From contig DDUL01000005.1 of assembly GCA_002344785.1 (NCBI GenBank), forward strand, positions 1 through 42,509: a stretch of 42,509 nucleotides of DNA, in the 5' to 3' direction. Every line of letters starts with the position of its first letter. The stretch's first letter is position 1. Source of the DNA: Bdellovibrionaceae bacterium UBA2339 (GTDB taxonomy: Bacteria > Bdellovibrionota > Bdellovibrionia > Bdellovibrionales > JAMPXM01). The notes under the pieces were generated by a model. The model ran no database searches, was not told the origin of the DNA, and saw nothing but the letters and a program-made list of their open reading frames with translations. Both the position numbers and the translations under genes were made by a program. This document shows, in pieces, positions 15,878 through 24,552 of this stretch.

Positions 15878-17650
15878 ATGTTCGGCGCGTTTCCTTACTT
15901 TCACATTTTGAGTCATGGTGTGACGCACTTGTGGCGCTCCGTCTTAATCGTTGCGGCCGGTGCCGTCATCGCCTTGATTTTGGGAACTGCCGCGAGTGCG
16001 GCACCTCGAGAAAAGCCGGGTCGCTGTGCGAAGCCCGCGGCCACGGCGCAATTGCGAGATGGCTTCATGTTACAAGCCGACGGAAATTCAGAAGACGCGC
16101 TCAAGATCTATCAGGCTTGCGTCAAGCTTGATCCCAACTGTGCGGATTGTTGGTACGAGATGGGTTGGTCGTATTGGAAGTTGGGTGAGTGGTCGGAAGT
16201 TTTACGGGTTTGGAAGCAGACCAGCGCACTAGATCCAAAGCACCCTGAAGTGCAGAAATTCTTGCCGACTGCACAAGCCAATCTGTTGGCCATCGAGCAA
16301 AAAGTTTTTCGCAAGGATTTAGCCCGTGGCGTGGAGCTGCAAAGCCAATCTTCGCCGGCTGATGCACCGGTGAAACTCACCTATGTGAGTCGTTGGCAGA
16401 GCTATAATAAAAAAGCTGAGGATCCTTTGGATCGATTTGATCTCAACATCGACTCGCCCAAGTCGGTGAACTTTTCGCCGGATGCGAAAGTGGTCATGGT
16501 GAATTCTCTGGAAGGCGCGAAGACAGTTGTGTTCAATTCATCGGGCACGGAAAAACTGGGTGTGGTGGCGCATCGGTTTTCGGGGCGAAAGCCTGACTTG
16601 GATTTGTTTGATGTCAGTCCACCCTTTGACTACAAGTTTCCGACACAACCCAAGCGGACTCAGCAGTTTGTGGGTAAGCCCGTCGAAGGCCAATTCACGC
16701 ATGGTGGAAAGTTTTTTTGGGTCCCTTACTATCGCCGCAGTTGGGATCAAATGAGCCAGTGGCCTTCAGCCATGGCCGTGATCGATGTGAATGATCGGCG
16801 CATTCGACGAGTGTTTCACACGGGGCCCATCGGCAAGTACGTGCGAGTTTCTCCAGATGGCAAAAGACTCGCGGTTTCACATTGGGGTGATAACACCGTT
16901 GGCGTGTGGAATATCGAGGGAGACGATCCCGCTTTGTGGCAAGAAGAGCGCCTGCTGATCGTCGAAAAGCGCCTTGCGGGAAAAGACATGCAAGGTGATC
17001 GCGATAAGAACTGTGGTTTCTGCATTCGCGGGCTGGCCTTCACGCCGGACTCTCGCTATCTGATTGTGGGTCGCATGCGAAAGGGCGGCTTGAGCGTTTT
17101 CGATTTGAGCCTCAAAGACCATCGCGAGTTGATCACTTTGGATGGTCTTGCCCCTGGCCCACGAGACCTGCATGTGAGCCATGATGGTCAGGCGCTTTTT
17201 ATTTCCTGCAATCTCACGGGTTATGTGTGGCGAGTGCCGATGGACTCACTACTTAAGCTGGTGAAGAAGAGTCTGGCCTCGGACTCCCGGCCCGCGAATC
17301 GACATCTTGATGTTGAGGCCAAGGATCTTGGAGCGACCAAGGCTTTTGTGGGATTAGGTGTTCGCAGTATAAAAGTCTCACCGCATGATGACTATGTGTT
17401 CGCTGCCGTCAATCAAACCAGCGAAGTGGTTGTGGTGCGCACCAAGGACATGAAGCTTGTGTCGCGAATCACCGTGGACTCCTATCCCGTGGGTTTGGAT
17501 TTATCTCCAGACGGCGCACAGCTTTGGGTGACAGCTCAAGGTCGCGAGGCCAAAGGCGGAAACTCGGTCGGGATACTTGAAGTTCGCTACGCCTATGACG
17601 ATGTGATCAAGAAATCCGACATTCGCGCCGCAGAGCCTAAGGCGAAGTAA
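15878..17650 (+). CDS. Exported TPR and seven-blade-type beta-propeller protein
   Basis: 590 residues. A signal peptide or anchor covers residues of about 20-45 (ending ASAAP). Two TPR-like units follow (about 55-130), with Cys pairs in CADCW. A long WD/YVTN-like propeller occupies about 190-575, with repeated beta blades such as VRVSPDGKRLAVSHWGDN, LAFTPDSRYLIVGR and LDLSPDGAQLWVTAQG. CGFC near residue 385 adds a second Cys pair. Such propellers act as binding platforms or surface-layer-like proteins. No enzymatic motif is seen. The last 14 bp overlap convergent kynA. Partners are unknown. Confidence 0.75.
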   Translation: MFGAFPYFHILSHGVTHLWRSVLIVAAGAVIALILGTAASAAPREKPGRCAKPAATAQLRDGFMLQADGNSEDALKIYQACVKLDPNCADCWYEMGWSYWKLGEWSEVLRVWKQTSALDPKHPEVQKFLPTAQANLLAIEQKVFRKDLARGVELQSQSSPADAPVKLTYVSRWQSYNKKAEDPLDRFDLNIDSPKSVNFSPDAKVVMVNSLEGAKTVVFNSSGTEKLGVVAHRFSGRKPDLDLFDVSPPFDYKFPTQPKRTQQFVGKPVEGQFTHGGKFFWVPYYRRSWDQMSQWPSAMAVIDVNDRRIRRVFHTGPIGKYVRVSPDGKRLAVSHWGDNTVGVWNIEGDDPALWQEERLLIVEKRLAGKDMQGDRDKNCGFCIRGLAFTPDSRYLIVGRMRKGGLSVFDLSLKDHRELITLDGLAPGPRDLHVSHDGQALFISCNLTGYVWRVPMDSLLKLVKKSLASDSRPANRHLDVEAKDLGATKAFVGLGVRSIKVSPHDDYVFAAVNQTSEVVVVRTKDMKLVSRITVDSYPVGLDLSPDGAQLWVTAQGREAKGGNSVGILEVRYAYDDVIKKSDIRAAEPKAK

Positions 17651-18725
17651 AATTCATTTTGCGTGTGAGGCTTTCCGGCAGCGCCGGCAGCTTCGAGCGC
17701 GGAATCAAAAACGTCGCAAGATTGAACAGATCAGCAAAGACACGATGCTTTTCCGTCGCCGCCTTGAGGTACTGAGCGCCGCTGGAGCCTCCCGTGCCGA
17801 TCTTAGAGCCGAGCATTCGATGCGCCATCAGCGAGTGGCGATAGCGCCATTGAGTCATCAATTCATCCAAGTCCTGAAGTTTGGTCAGCAGTTGAAACGG
17901 AAGCGCGAAAATAGGCTGATCGCGATAAAGAAGAATCAACAGCGCGGCTTGCAGGGCTTCATGTGAAAGCCGGAAGTGGCCTTGTGATTTCAGTTCGGCG
18001 TAGCGACTTGCATCGAAGAGGGCATTGAAGACCTTCTCCGTCTCATCGATGCTCTTGAGGTTGCGCTCTCGATCCTCATCGGACTTCGCGTGGCGCCGAA
18101 CGGCTTCACGGTCTTGCTGAAGCAGTTCGCGGACGGCTTGGCCATAGACGTTAGCGAAATCAAAATCCTTGGTTTTCAAAAACGGAGTTCGCGTCAACCA
18201 CTCATCCACGCGATCAAAGAGAGAAGGCTCGGCCTCGGCTTGCTTCATGCGCGCGGCCTCGGCCTCGTTCACATAGGCGTGATAGGGAACAGCGTTGTAC
18301 GTGAGGCGTTGATCGCGCTTAAGACCCAACTTGTTTTCCAGCAGTCGCCACTGCGTCGACTGAAAACCGCTGGCGGGATAGAGCATGTCGCGGAAGTCCA
18401 GAAAATCGAGAGGCGTCATGGTTTCCATCACGCTCACTTGATCGACGAGGAGTTTGTGAATCTCAACCATGCGGCTGAGTCGGTGAACCGCCATGAGCAT
18501 GGACTGCTCCGGGATCGGATTGGCGGCGAAGATGCCGAGAACCGAGTCCAGCTCATGCAGCATCTGCTTGAACCAGAGTTCATAGGTTTGATGAACGATG
18601 ATGAAGAGCATCTCGTCGTGAGCTTTTCGGCCGAACTCCTCGCTGCGAAGCTTTTGTTGATTCAAAAGCTCATTCGTCTTCAAATAGTCGGCGTAGGAGA
18701 TGGGGGGATAAGTGGTCGACGACAT
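17637..18725 (-). CDS. kynA: Tryptophan 2,3-dioxygenase
   Basis: 362 residues matching the heme-dependent dioxygenase that opens the indole ring of L-tryptophan to N-formylkynurenine. Visible signatures: VHQTYELWFKQ near residues 44-54, the RYRH block with probable axial heme His297, and GTGGSSG at 310-316, conserved for substrate binding. The start at 18725 is set by a perfect AGGAGGA; the frame runs open to 18890 but the extra part has no signal. The product feeds KynB (12298). The gene is convergent with the propeller gene (14-bp overlap) and divergent from the membrane operon at 18918. Confidence 0.95.
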   Translation of the reverse strand: MSSTTYPPISYADYLKTNELLNQQKLRSEEFGRKAHDEMLFIIVHQTYELWFKQMLHELDSVLGIFAANPIPEQSMLMAVHRLSRMVEIHKLLVDQVSVMETMTPLDFLDFRDMLYPASGFQSTQWRLLENKLGLKRDQRLTYNAVPYHAYVNEAEAARMKQAEAEPSLFDRVDEWLTRTPFLKTKDFDFANVYGQAVRELLQQDREAVRRHAKSDEDRERNLKSIDETEKVFNALFDASRYAELKSQGHFRLSHEALQAALLILLYRDQPIFALPFQLLTKLQDLDELMTQWRYRHSLMAHRMLGSKIGTGGSSGAQYLKAATEKHRVFADLFNLATFLIPRSKLPALPESLTRKMNFTSP

Positions 18726-18731
18726 CGGAAT

Positions 18732-18738
18732 TCCTCCT
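18732..18738 (-). promoter_or_regulatory. Strong ribosome binding site of kynA
   Basis: TCCTCCT on the plus strand is AGGAGGA on the minus strand, 6 nt before the ATG at 18725. It settles the start, and the 11-mer AGGAGGAATTC is shared with the gene at 6206. Confidence 0.85.
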
Positions 18739-18917
18739 AGCAAAATGCTCTCGGTACGAGCATGGACGAAGTCTTTGTCGAGGTCACTAACGCGCTGCAA
18801 ATTCTTTGAGCGTTGCAAGGGCTCAGCGCGACGATGAAGCCTTGTGATTGAGGGAATTCGCAAGAAGTTGGGATTGCCGGTGTTGAGCACAAGATTTTTA
18901 TTAATAGGGAGTCCGCA

Positions 18918-19175
18918 GTGGTGACACTTGAAGGCTTAACTTGGGCGGCCTCGATCTTTTGCGCCATCGGAGCCATCGTCTTCGTGATTCGCGAGAAAGA
19001 GAGTCTGCGACGCAGTCGATTGTTCCTGCCGATCTACACCGCGGGAATTTTGCAATGGATGCTATTTGGATTCTACGAAAAGAATTGGGGTTTGGTGGTG
19101 CCTAGCGCCTTGCAACTTTTGGTGCTCGCCACAGCCTTTCCCGCATGGGTTCAAACCCAGAGGCGGCGCTCATGA
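18918..19175 (+). CDS. Small three-helix membrane protein, SemiSWEET-like half A
   Basis: 85 residues with three hydrophobic helices. The middle section, YTAGILQWMLFGFY followed by PSALQLLVLA, follows the SemiSWEET/MtN3 pattern of TM2-short loop-TM3 (sugar carriers that work as dimers), but the PQ loop and the substrate-binding Asn are missing. A GTG start with GGGAG upstream. It is the first gene of a three-gene chain and overlaps the next gene by 4 nt (ATGA). Sugar or other small-solute movement is inferred only. Confidence 0.7.
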   Translation: MVTLEGLTWAASIFCAIGAIVFVIREKESLRRSRLFLPIYTAGILQWMLFGFYEKNWGLVVPSALQLLVLATAFPAWVQTQRRRS

Positions 19176-19426
19176 TTCATGCTTTTTTTGCCGGAGTCTT
19201 TTGCACGATCGCTCTGCTCGCCTTGCTCCGTGATGTCGTGAAAGCTGGAGTCGGTGGTCCAAAGCCGCCGAGGCTGTTTGCCGCTCTTTATGGATTTGGC
19301 GTGGTTTTGTGGTTGGTGATTGGGATTCGTGAAGAAGAATATCCGTTGATCTTCATTTCACTCCTTCAGTTGGTAGCCCCTGGCGTGATTCTCATGTTGC
19401 GCACGCGCAAGGCAGGTGAAGCGTGA
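19172..19426 (+). CDS. Small three-helix membrane protein, SemiSWEET-like half B
   Basis: 84 residues and a clear relative of its neighbour: YGFGVVLWLVIGI and ISLLQLVAP align with YTAGILQWMLFGF and PSALQLLVL in the partner. The W, G and LQL positions are shared. The ATG at 19172 forms the ATGA overlap; an upstream in-frame ATG at 19145 is less likely. It also overlaps the RDD gene by 4 nt (GTGA). Two unlike halves made together suggest a heterodimer. Confidence 0.7.
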   Translation: MIHAFFAGVFCTIALLALLRDVVKAGVGGPKPPRLFAALYGFGVVLWLVIGIREEEYPLIFISLLQLVAPGVILMLRTRKAGEA

Positions 19427-19977
19427 AGTATCAACCGGCAAAAGGTAGCGAAAGATTTGCGGCTTGGTTTTTGGATTTTGTCTTTTGCATTTCCGTGATC
19501 ACGACCTTGCATCGACTCACGATGTGGCTGTGGCCCATGTATGGCGAGGTCCGCGTCGCGCCCATGCAGCTTTATACGACCCGCGACTGGGACGCCTTCG
19601 TGTTTTTCACTTCGATCTCGTTGGCCTTTTTGCCGATTTACCACATGGTACTGCCCCTCACGCGACTGCGCGCCACTCTAGGGCCATGGTGTGTGGGCTT
19701 GAGGCTGTGTCGCCCGGATGGCGAGGCTCTGAAATGGACGACAAGTCTTTGGCGTACAGTTGGCGCGTTAGTGAAATTCACGGTGGTGGTGTTTGTCGGT
19801 CCCGTCTTCGCCTTGTTCGATTGGCCAATCGTGGGTTCGATCGCGGGGTTGGGCGTGGCGATCTATGTTTTCGTGGTATTGCCGATCACGGCTTGGATGC
19901 AGCCAGATGGGGCCGGTGTGTGGGAGAGATGGTTTCGATATCGAGTGGCTCGTGCGGAACTGAAATCACAAGCCTAG
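19423..19977 (+). CDS. RDD family membrane protein
   Basis: 184 residues with an opening SERFAAWFLDFVF (the R and D of RDD) followed by four or so transmembrane helices; ATLGPWCVGLRLCRPDGE near residues 84-101 fits the RDD core (TxGkxxxGLrv). RDD proteins are multi-helix membrane proteins of mostly unknown function; some are Na+/H+ antiporters. A GTG start is coupled to the stop of the gene before it. The last 12 bp overlap the convergent AsmA-like gene. Confidence 0.8.
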   Translation: MKYQPAKGSERFAAWFLDFVFCISVITTLHRLTMWLWPMYGEVRVAPMQLYTTRDWDAFVFFTSISLAFLPIYHMVLPLTRLRATLGPWCVGLRLCRPDGEALKWTTSLWRTVGALVKFTVVVFVGPVFALFDWPIVGSIAGLGVAIYVFVVLPITAWMQPDGAGVWERWFRYRVARAELKSQA

Positions 19978-22900
19978 GCGCTTTTTAATTTCTTCTTGGA
20001 TTTTCTTTTCAGCCTCTTCGCGAGTTCGCTGAATTTGTTCCTGCGCACGACCCTCGACCTGGCGTTTGAGCCTCTGCCCCTCGGCTTGAGCGGCGCGTTC
20101 CAACATCTTTTGAATCGCCTGTTGAGCAATGTCGACATTGAGTTGGGTCAACGGACCATTGAGTGAGAGGGGGATCACCAGTCGCCCTTGAGAATCGCGA
20201 TTGGCCTCGGCAATGGCGCCGCCGACTTCGGCTTGGGCAAGCCTCGCCTCACCTTGAAGGCGTGCACGAATTTGTTTCACATCCGTTGAAAGATCGAGTT
20301 CGCCTTGAAGAGTGACTTCATTTTTCTCCGGAGTCGTCGAAACGAGTCGGTCGACAAAGGCTTTGCCAGACTTTTGCTCGCTGTTGAGGCGAAGTTTAAG
20401 TTCAAGATCTGAGGCGACACCTTTGGAGGCCAACTTTTTTCCAGAGCCCAGGCCGGGTAAAGAGCTGAGTTTCTCATTGATAAGTTGATCCAGGCTTTGT
20501 GTAGAAATGAAACCTTGTCGGATTCGCGAATGGGTTTTCAGCTCTGTGCTCTGCAAAAGGCGCTGGGCATAGGCTTTTGGAACCTCAGTCGGCTCGCGTC
20601 GTACATTTGGAACTTGAACTCGAAAGAGGGCATCCATTTTCCCCGAGATGAGTTTTCCAAAATCTGGTGAGGCAAATCCCAGCATCGCCTGGAGATCTGT
20701 GCCGCGCACTTCGGCTTCGGCCTCGATTGGAAGTCGAGCGGAGCGAAGATCGAGGCGTGCTTTTTTTACCACCCACTTTCCGTCGAAGAGATTTTGAATT
20801 TGTGCCGTGAGATCGACGTGCCCAGCAGGTAGGTTGGCCGCCGATCGTCGTCTTTCGCCTAGGAAACGACCCGAAGTTTGAATGCCGTTGATGTTCAGAT
20901 CTCGTGCCTCGGAAATCTCCGAGCCTTGGGGTGCTGGTCGTCGAAGCTTTGCGAGTCGCACGTTGAAGTTGAGGTCGGAATTTTTAACGATCGGCCAAGG
21001 CGGAAGCAGAGGTTCGAGTGGAGCTTGCGAGGGTGATGTGTTGACCGCGCCAGTTTTCGGCTCCGCGCTTGGAGGTAGAATCACCTCGTCAAGATCAGCT
21101 TTGATTTGCGCTGTCAGCGAAAGTGGAGCGGCGCTCAATCCAGCTTTATGCCATTGTCCGGCGATTTGGCCTTGAACTTGAGTTTGGCCTGTTGGCAGAA
21201 GATGCGAGTGGGCGGGAAGTAAGCCACGAAGAGCTTTGAGTTGCTGGGTCGCTTTGAATTGCAAGTCGATCTCAGGAGCTAGGTTGTGGTCGGCCAACAG
21301 AGAAGTCTGAGATTTGGACGTTGATAGACTCTGAACGGCATTGGCCCCCGTGCTCGAGGCCGAGAGTGTTTGAGGAAGCTGGGTGCGCACGGAGCCTTGC
21401 AGGCTCAGATCAAGCCCCGGAGCAAGAAGTCGCAATGCTTGAACATTCAACTCGATTCGCTCAGTCGCCATGGGTTTCGGGAGACTTGCTTGCTGAACTG
21501 ATGATCGTGCTCGAAGTGATTTGGATGAGACGTCAGAAGCTCCAGCCTTGGCCTGCGCTGACCAAGTGGCGCGAAGAACTTGGCCCAGAGATTTTTGAAA
21601 GATGGTGATTCGTTCTGAACTCTGCGATGGCAGTTTTGCGGAGGTGGCCGGTCGTGAGGGACTCGGAGCTTCGGCCTGCATTGCGAGTTGGGCTTGGGTG
21701 AGGTCAATCATGCCCGTGGATTGTTGAAGCGTGAGCGCACCCTGACTCCAGCGACCTTGGGCGATAATGTCGGCTTCAATGAGACCTTCAAGGCGAAATG
21801 CACTTTCATTTTCAGACTTTGGTGTCGTCCATGGCCAGCGTAAGTTCTGCACGCGAAGAAGCTTGAGATCGACGTTGAGATTCTGCCAATGTCCCTCTTT
21901 CCAGCTTCGCAGGGGCGCGTCGGCGCTCAACTCGAGTCGGGCCGAGCCGCGAAGCTCTGTCGCCAGCTGGCTCAACTTTGGGGATAGTGTTTGTGCTGGA
22001 AAGAACTTCGACCAATCTGCAAATGTCGGCACTTCGGCTGTCGTCTGTAGACTTAAAACGGCCGAATCATCCCAGGGAAACTGACCTTGAGCGAATACGC
22101 TTAAGGTATGAAATCGAAGGTCTAATCTCTGCAACTTCAAATAACCGCCGGACACGAGGGCGGCCGCATCGACGAGAAGTGGGGTTCGAGCCGGTTTTCG
22201 AAATCGAGGTCCATCAATTTGCAGATCTTGAAAGTCGGCTCGGAGTCTCAGGCCTTGCGATTGCGCATCTTCAACGATCCAGCCTTCGGGGCCCTTGAGC
22301 AGCTTCAGAAAGATCTGCCCGGATGTATCAAGCTTCGCGGGCCCTTGCAGACTGAGCTTGTCGCTTTGCTTAAAGGCCAGTGGCAAGACAAAATCTGAGA
22401 GTGCGAATTGGCTGCGAAGCTCAATTCGTGATGTCCATTGTCCGCTCAAGTGGGATTTGAGCATCACGCCACCTCTAGGGAGTCCCGACAAACCCAGCGT
22501 TTGCGCATGTTGAAGCGCAATTTGTCCGAGCTGTGCTTGGAGGTCAGGGCCTTGAGCTGTCCGAGTCGTCGAGCCAGGAGTCGAGCCCGACGTGGAAATG
22601 GCCTCGAGGTCACGGACTTCGGTTTCGATATTGAGATCAATTCGAGAATTTCGGAGATCGGCTCGGCCTTTCGCCTGCAGGGTCAAGTTGAGTATTTGCA
22701 ACTTCGCATGGTCAATCCGTGCCGACTCAGGCCACTCGGCAATCTCAGCTTGGATGGCCATCGGTAAGCGATAACTTCCCGGCTGAGTGCTGGGCCTCGG
22801 TTCGACTTCAGCTTGGATGTCGACGATGGTCTTTCGGTCTGGTGACGATAGATCGCTTAAGATCTTGGCCTGATTGAAGTTTAGGTTTCCCCGAGCATGT

Positions 22901-23442
22901 TCAACTCGAAAACCTACAACTTGCAGATCGACCTTGAGATTTGGCCAAGTGATGGGTGTTGGCTGAGAATCACTCATTGAGGCTGGCGCTGGCGGATCTG
23001 CCGTCGCAGGCAAGCCGATGCGAACGCCTTCCGCGCGCAAACTCACGATCGAAGCCGTAGCTTGTGTCGAACCTTTAAAGCTCTTGACCAGATCCCACAT
23101 CAAGGCCGTCGATCGAAAAGATAGAAGTTGAGATTCCAAAAGAACTTCAGAGCCGTCGCGGTTCACTTTCACGAGAAGTCCGCGAAGTTCAATCTGAGGT
23201 CTAAGGCTCAGTGTTGTTTTGAGGTTTTGAAGTTGAAACTCTTTAAGGCCTGGAACACGGCGAGGTGCCTCGCGACGAATGATCCACAATAAGGCCTCGT
23301 CGCGCATCATCAGGCCGAAAGCCAGCGATGCCACCAGCATCACCGCGAAGAGAAGAAAGATCTTGAGCGCCCAGCCCCCGGCTCGAGATGAAGACTTTCT
23401 GGGTGGCCCGTGCTCATGTGACCCGACTTCAGCCTCGCTCAA
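19966..23442 (-). CDS. Giant AsmA-like/TamB-related inner-membrane-anchored protein
   Basis: 1158 residues. One N-terminal membrane helix (about 27-46) is followed by a long beta-rich periplasmic region with repeated short LxLxG-type strands, then a helical C-terminus rich in Arg/Glu/Gln (AEGQRLKRQVEGRAQ, AEKKIQEEIKK). This is the layout of AsmA-family bridge proteins that move phospholipid between membranes. Motifs such as DLKLR, PLSLNGPLTQLNVD and LDLSTDVKQIRAR near the C-terminus fit the AsmA_2-type end. It starts at TTG 23442 with GGGAGG 6 nt upstream and overlaps the threonine aldolase stop by 4 nt, so it is translationally coupled as the last gene of a four-gene operon. Confidence 0.75.
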   Translation of the reverse strand: MSEAEVGSHEHGPPRKSSSRAGGWALKIFLLFAVMLVASLAFGLMMRDEALLWIIRREAPRRVPGLKEFQLQNLKTTLSLRPQIELRGLLVKVNRDGSEVLLESQLLSFRSTALMWDLVKSFKGSTQATASIVSLRAEGVRIGLPATADPPAPASMSDSQPTPITWPNLKVDLQVVGFRVEHARGNLNFNQAKILSDLSSPDRKTIVDIQAEVEPRPSTQPGSYRLPMAIQAEIAEWPESARIDHAKLQILNLTLQAKGRADLRNSRIDLNIETEVRDLEAISTSGSTPGSTTRTAQGPDLQAQLGQIALQHAQTLGLSGLPRGGVMLKSHLSGQWTSRIELRSQFALSDFVLPLAFKQSDKLSLQGPAKLDTSGQIFLKLLKGPEGWIVEDAQSQGLRLRADFQDLQIDGPRFRKPARTPLLVDAAALVSGGYLKLQRLDLRFHTLSVFAQGQFPWDDSAVLSLQTTAEVPTFADWSKFFPAQTLSPKLSQLATELRGSARLELSADAPLRSWKEGHWQNLNVDLKLLRVQNLRWPWTTPKSENESAFRLEGLIEADIIAQGRWSQGALTLQQSTGMIDLTQAQLAMQAEAPSPSRPATSAKLPSQSSERITIFQKSLGQVLRATWSAQAKAGASDVSSKSLRARSSVQQASLPKPMATERIELNVQALRLLAPGLDLSLQGSVRTQLPQTLSASSTGANAVQSLSTSKSQTSLLADHNLAPEIDLQFKATQQLKALRGLLPAHSHLLPTGQTQVQGQIAGQWHKAGLSAAPLSLTAQIKADLDEVILPPSAEPKTGAVNTSPSQAPLEPLLPPWPIVKNSDLNFNVRLAKLRRPAPQGSEISEARDLNINGIQTSGRFLGERRRSAANLPAGHVDLTAQIQNLFDGKWVVKKARLDLRSARLPIEAEAEVRGTDLQAMLGFASPDFGKLISGKMDALFRVQVPNVRREPTEVPKAYAQRLLQSTELKTHSRIRQGFISTQSLDQLINEKLSSLPGLGSGKKLASKGVASDLELKLRLNSEQKSGKAFVDRLVSTTPEKNEVTLQGELDLSTDVKQIRARLQGEARLAQAEVGGAIAEANRDSQGRLVIPLSLNGPLTQLNVDIAQQAIQKMLERAAQAEGQRLKRQVEGRAQEQIQRTREEAEKKIQEEIKKRLGL

Positions 23443-24539
23443 GAAGAGCCTCCCGAGCTTGGCAATGAAGAGGCCAATTCAAGTCTTCGAACCTCATTGA
23501 GAAATTCGTCGACCTCCGAAGCTTGTGTGCTCCATGAACACATCAGGCGACACTCGTGCGTCTTCTCATCCCACACATAAAAGAAACTGTGCTCGCGCAA
23601 AGTCTTAAGCCAGTCGCGTGGAAAAATCGTGAACACTGAATTGGCTTGCGTGAGTTGCGTGATCTTCACACTGCGAACGCTCTCAAGCCCAAATCGAAGT
23701 CGATCCGCCATCGCGCAGGCTTGGCTGGCCCAGACCTGCCAATTTGGCTGAGCCAGACGCTCGCCCTGTAGGGTCGTATCGTCGAGCAAAGCCAGAAACT
23801 GCGCGGCGATAAATCGGGTCTTGCTGGGTAATTGCATCAGCTGTTTGCGAACGAAAGCGAAATCTCGGGCAGTCTCGCGAGCTTTGGCCGATAGAAACAA
23901 GACGGCCTCGCCAAACACGAGGGCATTCTTTGTGCCGCCAAAGCTCAAAACGTCCACGCCTTCAGTGAGCTTGCGAAAATCTTTGAGACCCAAACGGTGT
24001 GCGGCAATCACGAGGCGGGCGCCATCCATGTGGAGCCAAAGGCCTTCGCTTTGGCAAAAGTTTGCCAGCTCGCGAAGCTCTTCGAGTGAGTAGAGCGTGC
24101 CAACTTCGGTGGGTTGGGTGATCGATACGGCCTTGACCTGCGAGTGATGTTGATCGCCTCGACGAATGAGGTGGGGGCGAAGATCTTCAACCCGAAGTTT
24201 GCCGTCGGGAGTTTCAATCGGAATGAGCTTACCACCCCAAACGCGTTCGGGGGCGCCGCACTCATCCACATGGAGATGAGACATCGAGCTCACGAGTACG
24301 GAGTGATGGGGTCGCATCAAGGCGGCTAATGAAAGCACATTGGCCGCAGTGCCATTGAAGACGAAATAGCTTTGCGTTTCTGGACCAAAGAGTCGCCGCC
24401 AAAGCTCGTCGCACTGTTGTGTGAGCGCATCGGTTCCGTAAGCTGCGGCAAATCCGCTGTTGGCAAACTGGAGAGCGCGCCAAATTTCGTCAGGCACGCC
24501 GGAGTGATTGTCGCTGCCAAATCCCCGTGTCGCAAACAT
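23439..24539 (-). CDS. ltaE: Low-specificity L-threonine aldolase
   Basis: 366 residues, fold-type I PLP enzyme of the threonine aldolase/beta-eliminating lyase group. SDNHSGVP starts the N-terminus; LWLHMDGAR at 167-175 supplies the cofactor Asp172; SFGGTKNALVFGEAV at 199-213 has the PLP Lys204. It cleaves L-threonine or L-allo-threonine to glycine and acetaldehyde. The start at ATG 24539 with AAGGGGA upstream is chosen over the frame open to 25127, which reads through the formimidoylglutamase gene. It sits 13 nt after that gene and 4 nt into the AsmA-like gene. Confidence 0.9.
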   Translation of the reverse strand: MFATRGFGSDNHSGVPDEIWRALQFANSGFAAAYGTDALTQQCDELWRRLFGPETQSYFVFNGTAANVLSLAALMRPHHSVLVSSMSHLHVDECGAPERVWGGKLIPIETPDGKLRVEDLRPHLIRRGDQHHSQVKAVSITQPTEVGTLYSLEELRELANFCQSEGLWLHMDGARLVIAAHRLGLKDFRKLTEGVDVLSFGGTKNALVFGEAVLFLSAKARETARDFAFVRKQLMQLPSKTRFIAAQFLALLDDTTLQGERLAQPNWQVWASQACAMADRLRFGLESVRSVKITQLTQANSVFTIFPRDWLKTLREHSFFYVWDEKTHECRLMCSWSTQASEVDEFLNEVRRLELASSLPSSGGSS

Positions 24540-24552
24540 CTTGCAATTCCCC

